A DNA stretch of 64,000 nucleotides, taken from Bacillus sp. X1(2014). Lineage in GTDB: Bacteria > Bacillota > Bacilli > Bacillales_B > DSM-18226. Positions 53,063 to 61,821 of this stretch are shown here, piece after piece. The position numbers were made by a program, and so were the translations under genes. The notes under the pieces are model-generated. The model saw only the letters and a list, made by a program, of their open reading frames with translations. It did no database searches and was not told where the DNA came from. Location: the NCBI RefSeq assembly GCF_007678255.1, contig NZ_VEED01000013.1:73649-137648 (forward strand), given 5' to 3'. Numbering within the stretch: position 1 is the first letter of the stretch; the number at the start of each line of letters is the position of its first letter.

Positions 53063-53469
53063 TGGAGGATCGTTTAAAGAACTTAAAAAAGGCCATGGAT
53101 CAACGGATGTTTTCTCAATTGAACTTTACGGAGAAGCATCGTAGAAATATCCTTGGAAAAATTAATCAACCAGCCGAAAATGATGAAGACATTCTGCTAG
53201 CGGTTATGCAGCTGCTTGTTCATGAAAAAACGGGTTTTGAATTAACGAAGCAGTTGCGGGGAAGAGGTATTAAAAAGTTTGAAGACAATGAAGGATTTTT
53301 ATACACTTTTTTACATCGATTAGAACAGTCCGGATGTATCCAATCAAACTGGACTGAAGCGGGAGCCAAGTATTATCACCTAACGCATAGAGGACGAAAA
53401 ATGCTGCGAAAAGCTGATAAAATACAAACCAATAGCCAAGTAGTATGGAAAGAATTATTTGAGAGGTGA
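53062..53469 (+). CDS. PadR-like winged-helix protein
   Basis: A 135-residue protein. The C-terminal ~95 residues fit a PadR winged helix: ILLAVMQLLVHEKTGFELTK, then EGFLYTFLHRLEQSGCIQSN and KYYHLTHRGRKMLRK. The first ~40 residues (LKKAMDQRMFSQLNFTEKHR) are extra and resemble the short start of some anti-sigma proteins, but that likeness is weak. The gene lies between an ECF sigma and a protein with a HAAS-like domain, which fits the known PadR-HAAS pairing. Confidence 0.82.
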   Translation: MEDRLKNLKKAMDQRMFSQLNFTEKHRRNILGKINQPAENDEDILLAVMQLLVHEKTGFELTKQLRGRGIKKFEDNEGFLYTFLHRLEQSGCIQSNWTEAGAKYYHLTHRGRKMLRKADKIQTNSQVVWKELFER

Positions 53470-53476
53470 GGCATAA

Positions 53477-54748
53477 GTGAATAAAAAACAAGTCTTTTTA
53501 AATGAAGTCATCGCTCAAATCAAATCGAAGGAAGCAAAGCAATATGTTACCGATGAATTGAATTATCACGTGAAGGAAGCGAAAAACGTCTGGATAAAGA
53601 AGGGGCTGAAAGAAACAGAGGCGGAGGAAAAAGCAGTCGAGCAAATGGGAAGCCCAATTCAATTAGGGCAGCAGTTCAATAAACTCCATCGTCCCAAAGT
53701 AGATTGGATCCTGGTGGTTCTTTTAGTGACCATTTTCGGGCTTGGATTTTTACCAATGTTTTCAATCCCTATAGGAGAATATTTGTTAGCGTCTAAAGTC
53801 ATTATTACTTTAATCGGGAGTGCATCCGTTTTAGGGATCATGCTGATGGATTATCGGAAGTTGAAAAAGCAAGGTTGGTTATTTTATTCCATTGGGGTAT
53901 TTATTCTTCTAGTGATAAGACTATTTTCAAACACCACAATTAATGGACTTTCACTTCTTAGGGTTGGACCATTAACGATTGAAAGTATCATGTCGGTGCC
54001 ATTCTTCTTCCTTGCCTGGGCTTCCTTATTTAATCTTGAGAGGCTGAAGGTCTGGCAGTTTAGTCTATTGTTCCTCCTGCCATTCTTTTTACTACTTACG
54101 GTACCAAGTATTTCTACTACCTACATTTACACCATCATGGTCTTTTCGATGCTTTGGTGGAGCCGGTTTAGTAGGAAAATTGTTCTATCAATTTGGGGAG
54201 TATCTGTAAGTTTTTCTTTGTTCGTAAGCCTTATTTCATGGAATTTTTTAGGTGTATATCAGAAAGATCGATTGTTGGCTTACTTAAACCCGGAAGAATA
54301 TTCTGATGGACCAGGATTTATGATCTTACATGTAAAAGAATTTCTGTCAAAAGCAGGCTGGTTTGGTCACCCCATGAACAAGGAATTCATTCCCGAAGCC
54401 CACACCAATTTAGTCTTTGTTAGCTTTACCTATTATTACGGCTGGATTTTAGCCCTTGCGTTAGTCGTGATCCTTGGTCTATTTATCGCCAGAATGATAG
54501 GTATCACAAGCAGGATAAAAGATCCGTACGGTAAACTTCTGCTAATCGGTGCCGTTTCTCTTTATACCGTCCAGCTAGCTACTAATATCGGAATGACACT
54601 AGGTATTTTCCCATTAATTTCGATGTCCTTGCCATTTATCAGCTATGGATTAATGCCAACACTTTTAAATGCTATTTTAATTGGAATTGTCTTAAGCGTC
54701 TATCGCCGAAAGGATTTAACCAGAATAACGGAACTATTAAAAAAGTGA
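53477..54748 (+). CDS. HAAS-SEDS fusion (FtsW/RodA-like) with substituted catalytic Asp
   Basis: A 423-residue protein. Residues ~1-70 form a HAAS-like domain (NEVIAQIKSKEAKQYVTDEL, then EAEEKAVEQMGSPIQLGQQF). From ~75 on about ten membrane helices follow with SEDS landmarks, including the extracellular KEFIPEAHTNLVFVSF (about 301-316). FtsW and RodA glycan polymerases have PEAHTD or similar here, and that Asp is essential; this protein has Asn311. I infer a sensor, a scaffold or an altered enzyme. It starts 7 bp after the PadR-like gene. Confidence 0.88.
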   Translation: MNKKQVFLNEVIAQIKSKEAKQYVTDELNYHVKEAKNVWIKKGLKETEAEEKAVEQMGSPIQLGQQFNKLHRPKVDWILVVLLVTIFGLGFLPMFSIPIGEYLLASKVIITLIGSASVLGIMLMDYRKLKKQGWLFYSIGVFILLVIRLFSNTTINGLSLLRVGPLTIESIMSVPFFFLAWASLFNLERLKVWQFSLLFLLPFFLLLTVPSISTTYIYTIMVFSMLWWSRFSRKIVLSIWGVSVSFSLFVSLISWNFLGVYQKDRLLAYLNPEEYSDGPGFMILHVKEFLSKAGWFGHPMNKEFIPEAHTNLVFVSFTYYYGWILALALVVILGLFIARMIGITSRIKDPYGKLLLIGAVSLYTVQLATNIGMTLGIFPLISMSLPFISYGLMPTLLNAILIGIVLSVYRRKDLTRITELLKK

Positions 54749-54753
54749 TAGAA

Positions 54754-54795
54754 ATGAAAATGAACACAGGACCAGGCTCCCGTGTTCATTTTCAT
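54754..54795. terminator. Bidirectional terminator
   Basis: ATGAAAATGAACAC pairs with GTGTTCATTTTCAT: a perfect 14-base stem between the SEDS operon and the yfmQ gene. Confidence 0.85.
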
Positions 54796-54807
54796 AAAAG
54801 AGTAAAA

Positions 54808-55254
54808 TTAGTATTGTACTTCCAAAGTGCTTTTTTGAAGAGGTTCGGAAGATAGACTATAAGCAATGACCTTCTTCTTGTACTGTTTGACTACATCAAT
54901 CCGATCATTGTAACTGAAAACAAATAAACGAACATCTTTTTTACCACTTTTCGTATCAATAACCAATGGAGTATTGCTATTTTCGGGATGTAAAAATAAT
55001 TCTTCGGTCCCTGGATAGATATAATGCTGCTTCAGATAGGTAGCTTCGTTAAAGTAATGAATCACTTGAAGTTTGTCTTCACCTACTAAGTTTTTTCCAT
55101 CAATAGTTATGGTGACGTCTGTTTCATTAAGTTTTGAATGAATTTCAAATTTCCTTATAAGCCATTCCACTGGCCCAGTTGGAAGGCAGGTCATTAATAT
55201 TTTAATTGTACTTACGAAAATTATCGAAACCACAGCCCAGGTCATTTTCATCAT
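54808..55254 (-). CDS. YfmQ-family protein
   Basis: A 148-residue protein with an N-terminal membrane helix (~4-24) followed by a soluble alpha/beta region. PTGPVEWLIRKFEIHSKLNE, VTITIDGK and KKDVRLFVFSYNDRIDVVKQ resemble YfmQ of B. subtilis as I remember it. Function unknown. The gene has no close partner on its strand. Confidence 0.7.
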   Translation of the reverse strand: MMKMTWAVVSIIFVSTIKILMTCLPTGPVEWLIRKFEIHSKLNETDVTITIDGKNLVGEDKLQVIHYFNEATYLKQHYIYPGTEELFLHPENSNTPLVIDTKSGKKDVRLFVFSYNDRIDVVKQYKKKVIAYSLSSEPLQKSTLEVQY

Positions 55255-55364
55255 CTCCGTTAAAGAATTAATAGGTCAATAATATCTCATCCGGATGAAT
55301 TGTTAACCGTCCAATTCAACTAAAAATACACCATCCACTTTCTGTCCAAATAGTACAAATGGAA

Positions 55365-55387
55365 AAGGCTGCCATTTTGGCAGCCTT
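55365..55387. terminator. Terminator of the MATE gene
   Basis: AAGGCTGCCA pairs with TGGCAGCCTT around a 3-base loop, 24 bp beyond the MATE stop on the minus strand. Confidence 0.75.
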
Positions 55388-55410
55388 GTTAGGGAGAGTA
55401 TCTAATTATT

Positions 55411-56781
55411 TTAAGTTATACTTGATGATAGGTTTTGTTCAACCACTTTCTTCTTTAACCAAGGTTTGGATACCCAGCGCTTTAGGGCAAAAACTCCTCG
55501 GATACATTCATCCAATCCCTGGGCAAGCCAAATTCCTAATAGTCCTAAACCAAGTGTAATTCCGAAAAAGTAACTTAAGACGACGGCAATTCCCCACATA
55601 GAGATTATACCGATGACCACAGGGAAGCGGACATCACCGACTGATTTTAAAGAACCCATGAGAACGATATTCATGGCCCGGCCCGGTTCAATGAATACAA
55701 TTGCCCACAATACTGGGAGAGCGATAGCGATTATGTCAGCATCGGTTGTAAATATAGTTAATATTGGCTTGCCAATTAAAGCAACTGCAAGTGAAACAGC
55801 CGCCGAAACAATCACGGCAATTTTTAAAGTCTTAAGGCCCCTTTTCAGGGCTCGATCATATTGTTTGGCTCCGATATAACGGGCAATCAACAATTGTGTC
55901 CCTTGGCCAATTGCAAATGTAAATAGGAAGCAAACCATGGATATATTTAAAATATACACCCGTGCTGCTAACGCCGCATCCCCGGTAAGTGCTACAAAGC
56001 TTGTAATCACCACTTGTGAAAATTGATAAGAGAGATTTTCTCCAGCAGATGGGATCCCAATCGATAGAAGCCCCTTAACATCCGTTTTATTAATTTTGAA
56101 CAAATCTTTCATATGAAACTTTAAAGCTAGTTGTTTATAAACAAAGTAAAAAAGTGCAGCAATGATAAAAATCCGAGCAGCAACCATAGCATAGGCAACT
56201 CCTGCAACACCTGTTACAGGAAGGCCGAACCACCCTTTAATGGCAATAAAGGAACCGACCATACTAATCACATTCATGATGACCGTAACGACCATGGTTT
56301 CTTTTGTGTGTCCATAGCTGCGCAAAACAGCACTTAATGCTAACGCAATAGCTTCTAGGAAAAGCGACAGTCCAATGATAGATAGGAAGGTGTAAGCAAA
56401 ATCGTAAACTTCCCCGCTCAGTCCGTAAAATTTTAAAAACACACCGCCAAATGCAACCACAACGATGGTCATCGCAACGCCAATCCAGAAGTTCACCCCG
56501 AAGGCAGACCTTGCAAGGCGTCGTGCCCGGTCTAATCGGTCTGCTCCCAAATTTTGACCGATCAGGATGGTCGCACCGATGGCTGTGACATTAAAGACTA
56601 AAATAAATATATTAATAATCTGATTGGCGACTCCAACTCCTGCCACTGCATTGTCTGAATATCCACTTAATATTAACGTAGCAACAATTCCCATACCCAT
56701 ATGAAGCGATATTTCGATAAAAAGAGGCCACGTGATGCTAAATAATGATTGGTCTTGGTACTTATTTTTTTCTACAGTCAA
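55411..56781 (-). CDS. MATE-family efflux transporter
   Basis: A 456-residue protein with 12 predicted helices in two halves. Family marks include SITWPLFIEISLHMGMGIVA, VGVANQIINIFI, GATILIGQNLGAD and the second-half LSIGIPSAGENLSYQFSQVV and GQGTQLLIARYIGAK. MATE pumps use H+ or Na+ to expel cationic drugs and metabolites. It stands alone with its own terminator. Substrate unknown. Confidence 0.92.
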   Translation of the reverse strand: MTVEKNKYQDQSLFSITWPLFIEISLHMGMGIVATLILSGYSDNAVAGVGVANQIINIFILVFNVTAIGATILIGQNLGADRLDRARRLARSAFGVNFWIGVAMTIVVVAFGGVFLKFYGLSGEVYDFAYTFLSIIGLSLFLEAIALALSAVLRSYGHTKETMVVTVIMNVISMVGSFIAIKGWFGLPVTGVAGVAYAMVAARIFIIAALFYFVYKQLALKFHMKDLFKINKTDVKGLLSIGIPSAGENLSYQFSQVVITSFVALTGDAALAARVYILNISMVCFLFTFAIGQGTQLLIARYIGAKQYDRALKRGLKTLKIAVIVSAAVSLAVALIGKPILTIFTTDADIIAIALPVLWAIVFIEPGRAMNIVLMGSLKSVGDVRFPVVIGIISMWGIAVVLSYFFGITLGLGLLGIWLAQGLDECIRGVFALKRWVSKPWLKKKVVEQNLSSSIT

Positions 56782-56883
56782 TTTATTCTCCTTCTTTACT
56801 CAAGTCATATAAAATCTATTCTAACTATATTTAATCTAATTTAAAATAAAAAAGATATTCCAAAAATTTGATTGGCAATTTAA

Positions 56884-56908
56884 AAAAACCGTATATAAAA
56901 CGGTTTTT
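56884..56908. terminator. Hairpin terminator
   Basis: AAAAACCGT pairs with ACGGTTTTT around ATATAAA, between the MATE gene start and the next minus-strand gene end. Confidence 0.75.
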
Positions 56909-56933
56909 AGTCGGAAATATATTTGATAAATAT

Positions 56934-57272
56934 TTAATTCTGCTTTTCTTTGATCTTTTCACGGATTTCTTCGAGTTCTTTTAATGACAGTTCACCCAGA
57001 GATTTTTTAATTTCTTCCTCAATCTGTTTTTTGTTGCTTTCTCGATATCGATCCCACCATTCCCGCAGACCTTCTGTTTCGTCTAAAAGGTATTCGACAT
57101 CAAGCTCTTCTAATTCATCGTCGGACAAATAATTCATTACAGCTCCTAACATGTAAGTAAGTTTCTCAACTTCCTCTTCATTTTTGTGGTCATTTTTCGA
57201 TACATCATTCTCTTCGGTGTCAGGCACCTCATTATTCATATTTAGTGAAGCTTTTCGTGGCATCGTTACCAT
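56934..57272 (-). CDS. Hypothetical acidic helical protein
   Basis: A 112-residue protein, or 109 if the ATG at codon 4 (MPRKASLN) is used. It is highly charged and almost wholly helical: a disordered Asn/Asp/Glu-rich start, then LGAVMNYLSDDELEELDVEY, EGLREWWDRYRESNKKQIEE and a C-terminal coiled-coil-like LSLKELEEIREKIKEKQ. I do not recognise the family. It could be a regulatory or phasin-like scaffold. Spacing and codon use look genuine. Confidence 0.6.
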   Translation of the reverse strand: MVTMPRKASLNMNNEVPDTEENDVSKNDHKNEEEVEKLTYMLGAVMNYLSDDELEELDVEYLLDETEGLREWWDRYRESNKKQIEEEIKKSLGELSLKELEEIREKIKEKQN

Positions 57273-57454
57273 TCCTTACTATATTTTACTTTTACGATAT
57301 AAATCTTAGTATTACCATTAAAAATTTGATTAATTAACTTTAGTGACCTTTTGTGGTGCTATTGACGCAGTTTAATTTTATGAATATTTGTAAAAAAAAG
57401 TTAAATTTGTAATATAATATTATTAATACGTTTGTGAAATAAGGAGGTATGATC

Positions 57455-57610
57455 ATGATTTGGTTATATATTTTTACACCAGTCGTTATTTTGGGTGCAA
57501 TAGCTGTTTATTTTGACAAAAAATCTGGAGCTGCTCCCTCTGATGATAGTAGATTTGCTGAGAAGTTAGAGGAATACCCACCGGAAAATAACAATATGTA
57601 TGGACCTTAA
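57455..57610 (+). CDS. Small single-pass membrane protein
   Basis: A 51-residue protein starting at ATG 57455 behind a perfect AAGGAGGT. It has one membrane helix (WLYIFTPVVILGAIAVYF, residues 3-20) and a polar tail ending PPENNNMYGP. It sits 73 bp before the cwlJ-like gene and 180 bp after a divergent gene. Function unknown; a sporulation role is possible from context only. Confidence 0.7.
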   Translation: MIWLYIFTPVVILGAIAVYFDKKSGAAPSDDSRFAEKLEEYPPENNNMYGP

Positions 57611-57683
57611 ATTAATATTGAAGTATTCGGCTACAATGACATGAAAGTAGGCTATTTTTCATACTATATTTGGGGGTGGAAAT

Positions 57684-58124
57684 ATGCCAAGGGCAAATTA
57701 TCGAAGTTCAGACGTTGACGTAATGGCAAGGATGATGAGAGCAGAAGCCGAAGGTGAAGGAACACAAGGAATGTTATATGTTGGAAATGTAATTGTGAAT
57801 CGTCTTGTAGCAAATTGTTTAGACTTTAAAGGACTTAGGACAGTTCCGCAAGTTATTTTTCAAGTGCAAGGTGGAAATTATTCCTTTGAAGCAGTTCAAA
57901 AAGGGAATGTATTTTATCAGAGATCAAGAACTTCTGAAAGAAGATTAGCAAAACAAAATTTGGATTATTGGAGAGACCACCCAGGGAAATATGCGCTTTG
58001 GTATTTTAATCCACATGCTCCATGCCCTCCAACATGGTACGGCCAACCTCAATCTGGTCAATTTAAAGAACATTGTTTTTATGAACCCAAACCTGGAACA
58101 TGTGATAGTGTGTATCGCGGTTAA
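57684..58124 (+). CDS. cwlJ: Spore cortex-lytic hydrolase CwlJ-like
   Basis: A 146-residue protein, close to the ~140 of CwlJ. It shows the Hydrolase_2/SleB fold: VDVMARMMRAEAEGEG with catalytic Glu21, GMLYVGNVIVNRLV, YSFEAVQKGNVF and a Trp/Pro-rich end LWYFNPHAPCPPTWYGQPQS. CwlJ has no signal peptide and is held in the coat, where it cuts muramic-lactam cortex during germination. The usual partner gerQ is not adjacent. The four Cys residues may crosslink in the coat. It may be one of several paralogues. Confidence 0.9.
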   Translation: MPRANYRSSDVDVMARMMRAEAEGEGTQGMLYVGNVIVNRLVANCLDFKGLRTVPQVIFQVQGGNYSFEAVQKGNVFYQRSRTSERRLAKQNLDYWRDHPGKYALWYFNPHAPCPPTWYGQPQSGQFKEHCFYEPKPGTCDSVYRG

Positions 58125-58148
58125 GATTACTCTTTAAGTAAACCCAGG

Positions 58149-58183
58149 TTGTCGAGAAAGGTTATCTTTCTCGGCAATTTTTA
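58149..58183 (+). terminator. Terminator of the cwlJ-like gene
   Basis: TTGTCGAGAAAG pairs with CTTTCTCGGCAA and runs into TTTTT. Confidence 0.8.
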
Positions 58184-58352
58184 ATTTTGTCTGAGTCTAC
58201 CCAATTGATAATTCATTAAAGATATGTACCTGCACAGATTGGCACTAAGTCATGCCCATTTATAATATAGACGGGCTCCAATCTCCTCTCTGAGTGTAAT
58301 ATATAGGGTAATGTTATATTAGCCCCTCATACATTCGAAAGGAAGTGTAATA

Positions 58353-58550
58353 ATGACTAATGCCATACCGATGACTAATGCTTTACCGATTACTGCTCCC
58401 GCAAATGTTCTTCCCCAACCTCCATTGTCTTACTCCTATGCAGCACCTTGTTATGCAGGTTGTTTTCCTGCAGGTGGGTGCAGTGAATTTATACTCATAG
58501 TAGTATTGTTTATTTTATTGATCATTGTTGGTGCAGTTTGTTTCTGTTAA
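58353..58550 (+). CDS. YjcZ-like small sporulation membrane protein
   Basis: A 65-residue protein: a Pro/Ala-rich N-terminus containing repeated TNALP, then CYAGCFPAGGCSEF and the hydrophobic end ILIVVLFILLIIVGAVCFC. The last part matches the IVVLFILLIIVG signature of YjcZ/YhzN-type sporulation peptides. Cys residues are unusually many (six). GAAAGGAAG precedes the ATG. Probably inserted in a forespore or mother-cell membrane. Confidence 0.8.
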   Translation: MTNAIPMTNALPITAPANVLPQPPLSYSYAAPCYAGCFPAGGCSEFILIVVLFILLIIVGAVCFC

Positions 58551-58567
58551 AAGATGTGACCAAAAGA

Positions 58568-58614
58568 AACAACCGCAAGCCCCTGCATTAATGTATGGGG
58601 TAAGGTTGTTTTTT
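58568..58614 (+). terminator. Terminator of the YjcZ-like gene
   Basis: AACAACC pairs with GGTTGTT, with an inner CCCC/GGGG stem, then T6. Confidence 0.75.
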
Positions 58615-58673
58615 ATTTATCTATTTTTAGAACAAACGTTCCTTTTTATTGGCGTTAGATAGAATAATTTGAT

Positions 58674-59076
58674 ATGAAAAGTCTAATTCAGTATAAAAGT
58701 AATAATAATGTAGTTTATTCTTGTAAATACCATGTGGTTTGGTGTCCTAAATATAGAAGGAATGTATTGGTGGATGGAGTAGATGAAAGACTTAAATCTA
58801 TTCTTTTAGATGTGGCAGAAGAAACGCGATCTGAAGTAATCGAAATGGAAATTATGCCAGATCATGTTCATTTACTTGTTGAATGCGATCCGCAATTTGG
58901 AGTTAATAAGCTCATAAGAATGATGAAAGGAAGAAGTTCTCGATACTTACGTAACGAATTCCCATGGTTAAAAAGTAATTCCTTCTTTATGGACTAATAG
59001 CTATTTTGTTTCTACTGTTGGCGGAACAACGCTAGATGTTGTAAAGCAGTACATAGAAAATCAAAAAGGAGTGTAA
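58674..59076 (+). pseudogene. tnpA: Frameshifted IS200-type transposase gene tnpA
   Basis: The first frame (58674-58997) gives 107 residues of a Y1 transposase with the HUH metal motif (His64 and His66 in PDHVHLLVE). Close to 58980 a one-base shift moves the rest into another frame, which reads LWTNSYFVSTVGG and then VVKQYIENQKG, containing the catalytic Tyr. The two halves together make the normal ~134 residues. The broken protein lacks the nucleophile. Confidence 0.88.
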
Positions 59077-59080
59077 AACC

Positions 59081-60493
59081 ATGGTAGTTTCCACCGGAAA
59101 AACGCCTTCTTTTATCGCAACGATTCGATTAAGAACGAATGCACAGGAAGAAAAGTTGATTTTGATGTTATCTGATTGTGGAAGACAGCTTTATAATGCT
59201 TGTTTAGGAGAAGGTTTAAAGCGGATTAAGGCTATTCAAAACACCAAATTATATAAGGAGACAGTCCGATTATCTAAAACTTTGGAAACAGATATAGAAA
59301 AGCGTAGAGCTAATTTTAAATATCTTAATGCGACGTTTAGTTTTACAGATTATTCGATCCAATCCTTCGGGACAAAAACAAAGAATGCATCGAAGTTTAT
59401 TGCGGAACATTTAGGGACGCACGTCTGTCAAAAACTCTCGACTAGAGCCTTTAAGGCCGTGCAACAATTCGCTTTTAAGAAAGCGAAAAAGGTAAGATTT
59501 AAACGAAAAGGAGAGTTTGTTTCCTTAGAAGGCAAAAACAACAAAACCTTTCTAACTTACTCGAATGGGTATGTTTTTATCGGGAAAACACTTTCGTTAA
59601 AATGCCTAATCGACCCCAATGATCAATGGATGCCATGCCTTAATGCATAGAATAAAGTATTGTCGACTCATTAAAAAAGAATTGAAGGGGAAAAATCGTT
59701 TTAATGTTCAGTTAATTCTTGAAGGATCCCCCTATCGTAAATATGAATTAGGTAAGGAAGAGGTTGGACTAGATATTGGTCCATCGACCATTGCAATCGT
59801 AGGGGAATCGATTGCTGAATTAAAGGAATTTTGTGAAGAAGTGGTAGGAATCGATAAGGAAAAAAGACGAATCAATCGGAAAATGGATCGGCAACGACGA
59901 GCCAATAACCCCAATCATTATCAAAGAAATGGTGTGATGAAAAAAGGGAGAAAGATGTGGATCAACTCCAAAAGATACATAAAAACACGTTCCGTACACA
60001 GAGAATTGGAACGTAAAATTAAAGAAGTAAGAAAACAGCTCCATGGTCGAGATACCAATCAAATCCTACAACTAGCCTCCTCCATTCAAACAGAGAAACT
60101 CTCCTTTAAAGCTTTTCAAAAAATGTTCGGAAAAAGTATCGGTAGAAAAGCACCCAGTATGTTTTTGAAAATGTTAAAACGAAAAGTGGATTCGCAAGGT
60201 GGAAGATTCCGAGAGTTTCCAACCTACTCTACAAAGTTATCTCAAACCTGCCATTGTGGTGCTATTAAGAAAAAAAGACTCAAGGCCGCTGGCATAGTTG
60301 TGAATGCGGGGTTCTGGCACAACGTGATTTATACAGTGCATTTTTAGCTAGATATGTATCAAAATCAAATCAAGTAGATATTCAAAAGGCTGAAAAAGAG
60401 TGGCCTCAACTTTCTATTGTTTTAAATGAGTGCATCTTGAATTTGAAAAACATGAGATTAGAAAGAAAATTCATCTCAACATTTGGTATATAA
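59081..60493 (+). pseudogene. tnpB: Frameshifted TnpB (IS605 OrfB) gene
   Basis: Three frames make one ~470-residue TnpB. Part 1 (59081 to ~59635) has the N-terminal TIRLRTNAQEEKLILMLSDC. A shift near 59632 leads to part 2 with RuvC-I GLDIGPSTIAIVG and the start of the zinc knuckle, TCHCGAIKKK. A second shift near 60285 leads to WHSCECGVLAQRDLYSAFLA with the last RuvC Asp, ending at 60493. TnpB is the RNA-guided nuclease related to Cas12. This copy cannot be functional as it stands. Confidence 0.9.
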
Positions 60494-60710
60494 ATTCCTA
60501 AGAGATTAATAGGTTAAATCTCTCGGTGCAGACATACCCCGAAACAGTCAATAAGTTGTGAGTGGCAAGGGAATCCGAGCCCATGTAAATAATCTTGTTT
60601 TGATTACTTGCATTAGAACGATTTCGACTGTCGAAGCCTTTTAGACCAAAGTGAAGTCCATCTTTTATAGTAAATATAGAATTTGGAAGAGCCACGGTTG
60701 TTTAAAGATG
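60480..60710 (+). ncRNA. Possible omega-RNA (reRNA) region of the TnpB element
   Basis: In IS605 elements the guide RNA of TnpB is read from the 3-prime end of tnpB to the right end of the element. Here ~230 non-coding bases follow the stop, with GC-richer stretches such as CTCGGTGCAGACATACCCCG and GTGAGTGGCAAGGGAATCCG between AT-rich ones and several short inverted repeats. This is position-based inference; I could not align it to a known reRNA. Confidence 0.4.
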
Positions 60711-60962
60711 GAACCCCCTCCATTTATGGATGGGTGAGTGTCAGTGTACTTTAATCCTCCACCATTTATTCCTCAAGAACTGCCTCTAAAGTAAGTTCTT
60801 TCTTACATTCGATAGTGATGCCGTTTACTGGTATCACTTTTTATAATGGATAGAAAGATACAAGAGTTTTATGGGGAAGTGATGGATAGCCTGCTGGGTC
60901 CTCTTTAGTATAAAGAAGACCCTAAGATAGAAGGATAAAAGAACGCCAAGTTCGGCGTTCTT
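60711..60962. other. Intergenic region after the IS element
   Basis: This holds three hairpins and a short frame, VYFNPPPFIPQELPLK (ending at 60792), that may be the tail of a gene cut by the IS. Hairpins: GTAAG/CTTAC at ~60791-60806, GTGATGCC/GGTATCAC at 60815-60836, and GGGTC/GACCC at ~60897-60923. Confidence 0.45.
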
Positions 60963-60964
60963 TT
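60937..60964. terminator. Terminator of the Ser-rich membrane protein gene
   Basis: AAAAGAACGCC pairs with GGCGTTCTTTT around a 6-base loop. The same hairpin with two changes recurs at 63470-63497. Confidence 0.8.
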
Positions 60965-61592
60965 ATCTTTTAGTTTTCCGAAAAAAAGCTCCTACAATCA
61001 CTACGACGGAAAGAGGGAGGATTAGCCAGAGCCAATTGAATAAGTTACTTTCTTCTTCGTAGTATGTTTCAGTTTCATAATTATCGTAAGAAGAAGCGGT
61101 TTCTATTTCTTCTGGCACCACTGTTTCAGTTGCTGCTTGATCTTCATCAAAACTTACAGTCTCAGTATATAAATCATCTTCAACTAGCTCATCTTCTGGT
61201 ATTTGTACATCCATCTCTTCTAATTCATCAAGCGTATAAACGTTGCCTTCTTCATCTGTATAGGTAGGTTCATCATCGTCTGTATCGTTTAACATTAACA
61301 AAATTGTTCCAAAAACAAGCGTCTTTGATAACACGCCACCAGAAAAATAACGTGTAGATTTTGGATATTTTGTCGTAAGGGAAGAATAAGATGAAGATTT
61401 CGTCGTAGTGTTCGTTGTGCTACTGGAGCTCGGTTTAGGCGACGAAGTCCTCGGTGTAGACGAAGATGGTTTAGAGTAGCCAGTACTTGCCCCTCTAGTT
61501 CCACCCGTTCGTGTTTTTGCATCAGCATAGACATTACCAAGTAAAAAGCTTAACACAAGGATGGATAGTACACTTACTGTCGCTTTTTTCAT
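60963..61592 (-). CDS. Ser/Thr-rich exported membrane protein
   Basis: A 209-residue protein: signal peptide (1-23), a Ser/Thr/Pro-rich basic stretch (~25-78), a hydrophobic segment (VLSKTLVFGTILLML, ~87-101), an acidic Thr/Glu-rich middle (~103-175), and a C-terminal membrane helix (NWLWLILPLSVVVIVGAFF) ending RKTKR. This looks like a type-I membrane protein with a low-complexity extracellular part. No family recognised. It is divergent from the WH...HH protein at 61822, and its 3-prime end has a diverged second copy at 63470. Confidence 0.7.
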   Translation of the reverse strand: MKKATVSVLSILVLSFLLGNVYADAKTRTGGTRGASTGYSKPSSSTPRTSSPKPSSSSTTNTTTKSSSYSSLTTKYPKSTRYFSGGVLSKTLVFGTILLMLNDTDDDEPTYTDEEGNVYTLDELEEMDVQIPEDELVEDDLYTETVSFDEDQAATETVVPEEIETASSYDNYETETYYEEESNLFNWLWLILPLSVVVIVGAFFRKTKR

Positions 61593-61821
61593 TTAAGCTC
61601 CTCCAAAAAACGCCGTCTCAAAATATTGACCGGCTTACTTTAAGTGTTTCAGATAATAAGATAATATTAACATATTTTTCCTAATTAAATGCTTAAATAA
61701 TATATAATGTAATCAGTGGTAAAACTTCGTGAAATGAGTAGTGCCACTTTTTAAAAAGTAATGAAACTTTTACAAATTTTAACACGAAATTACCTGCGTA
61801 TGGGGGAAAGTTGGTGATTAA

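Larger units (their letters stand above)
58640..60710 (+). mobile_element. Decayed IS200/IS605-type insertion sequence
   Basis: A ~2.1 kb element carrying tnpA then tnpB in the same direction, both frameshifted. The ends are approximate: the left end should lie between the YjcZ terminator and tnpA, the right end beyond the tnpB 3-prime region. IS605 elements have no terminal inverted repeats, so exact borders need an intact relative. Neither transposase can be made in full, so the copy is immobile unless helped in trans. Confidence 0.8.
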
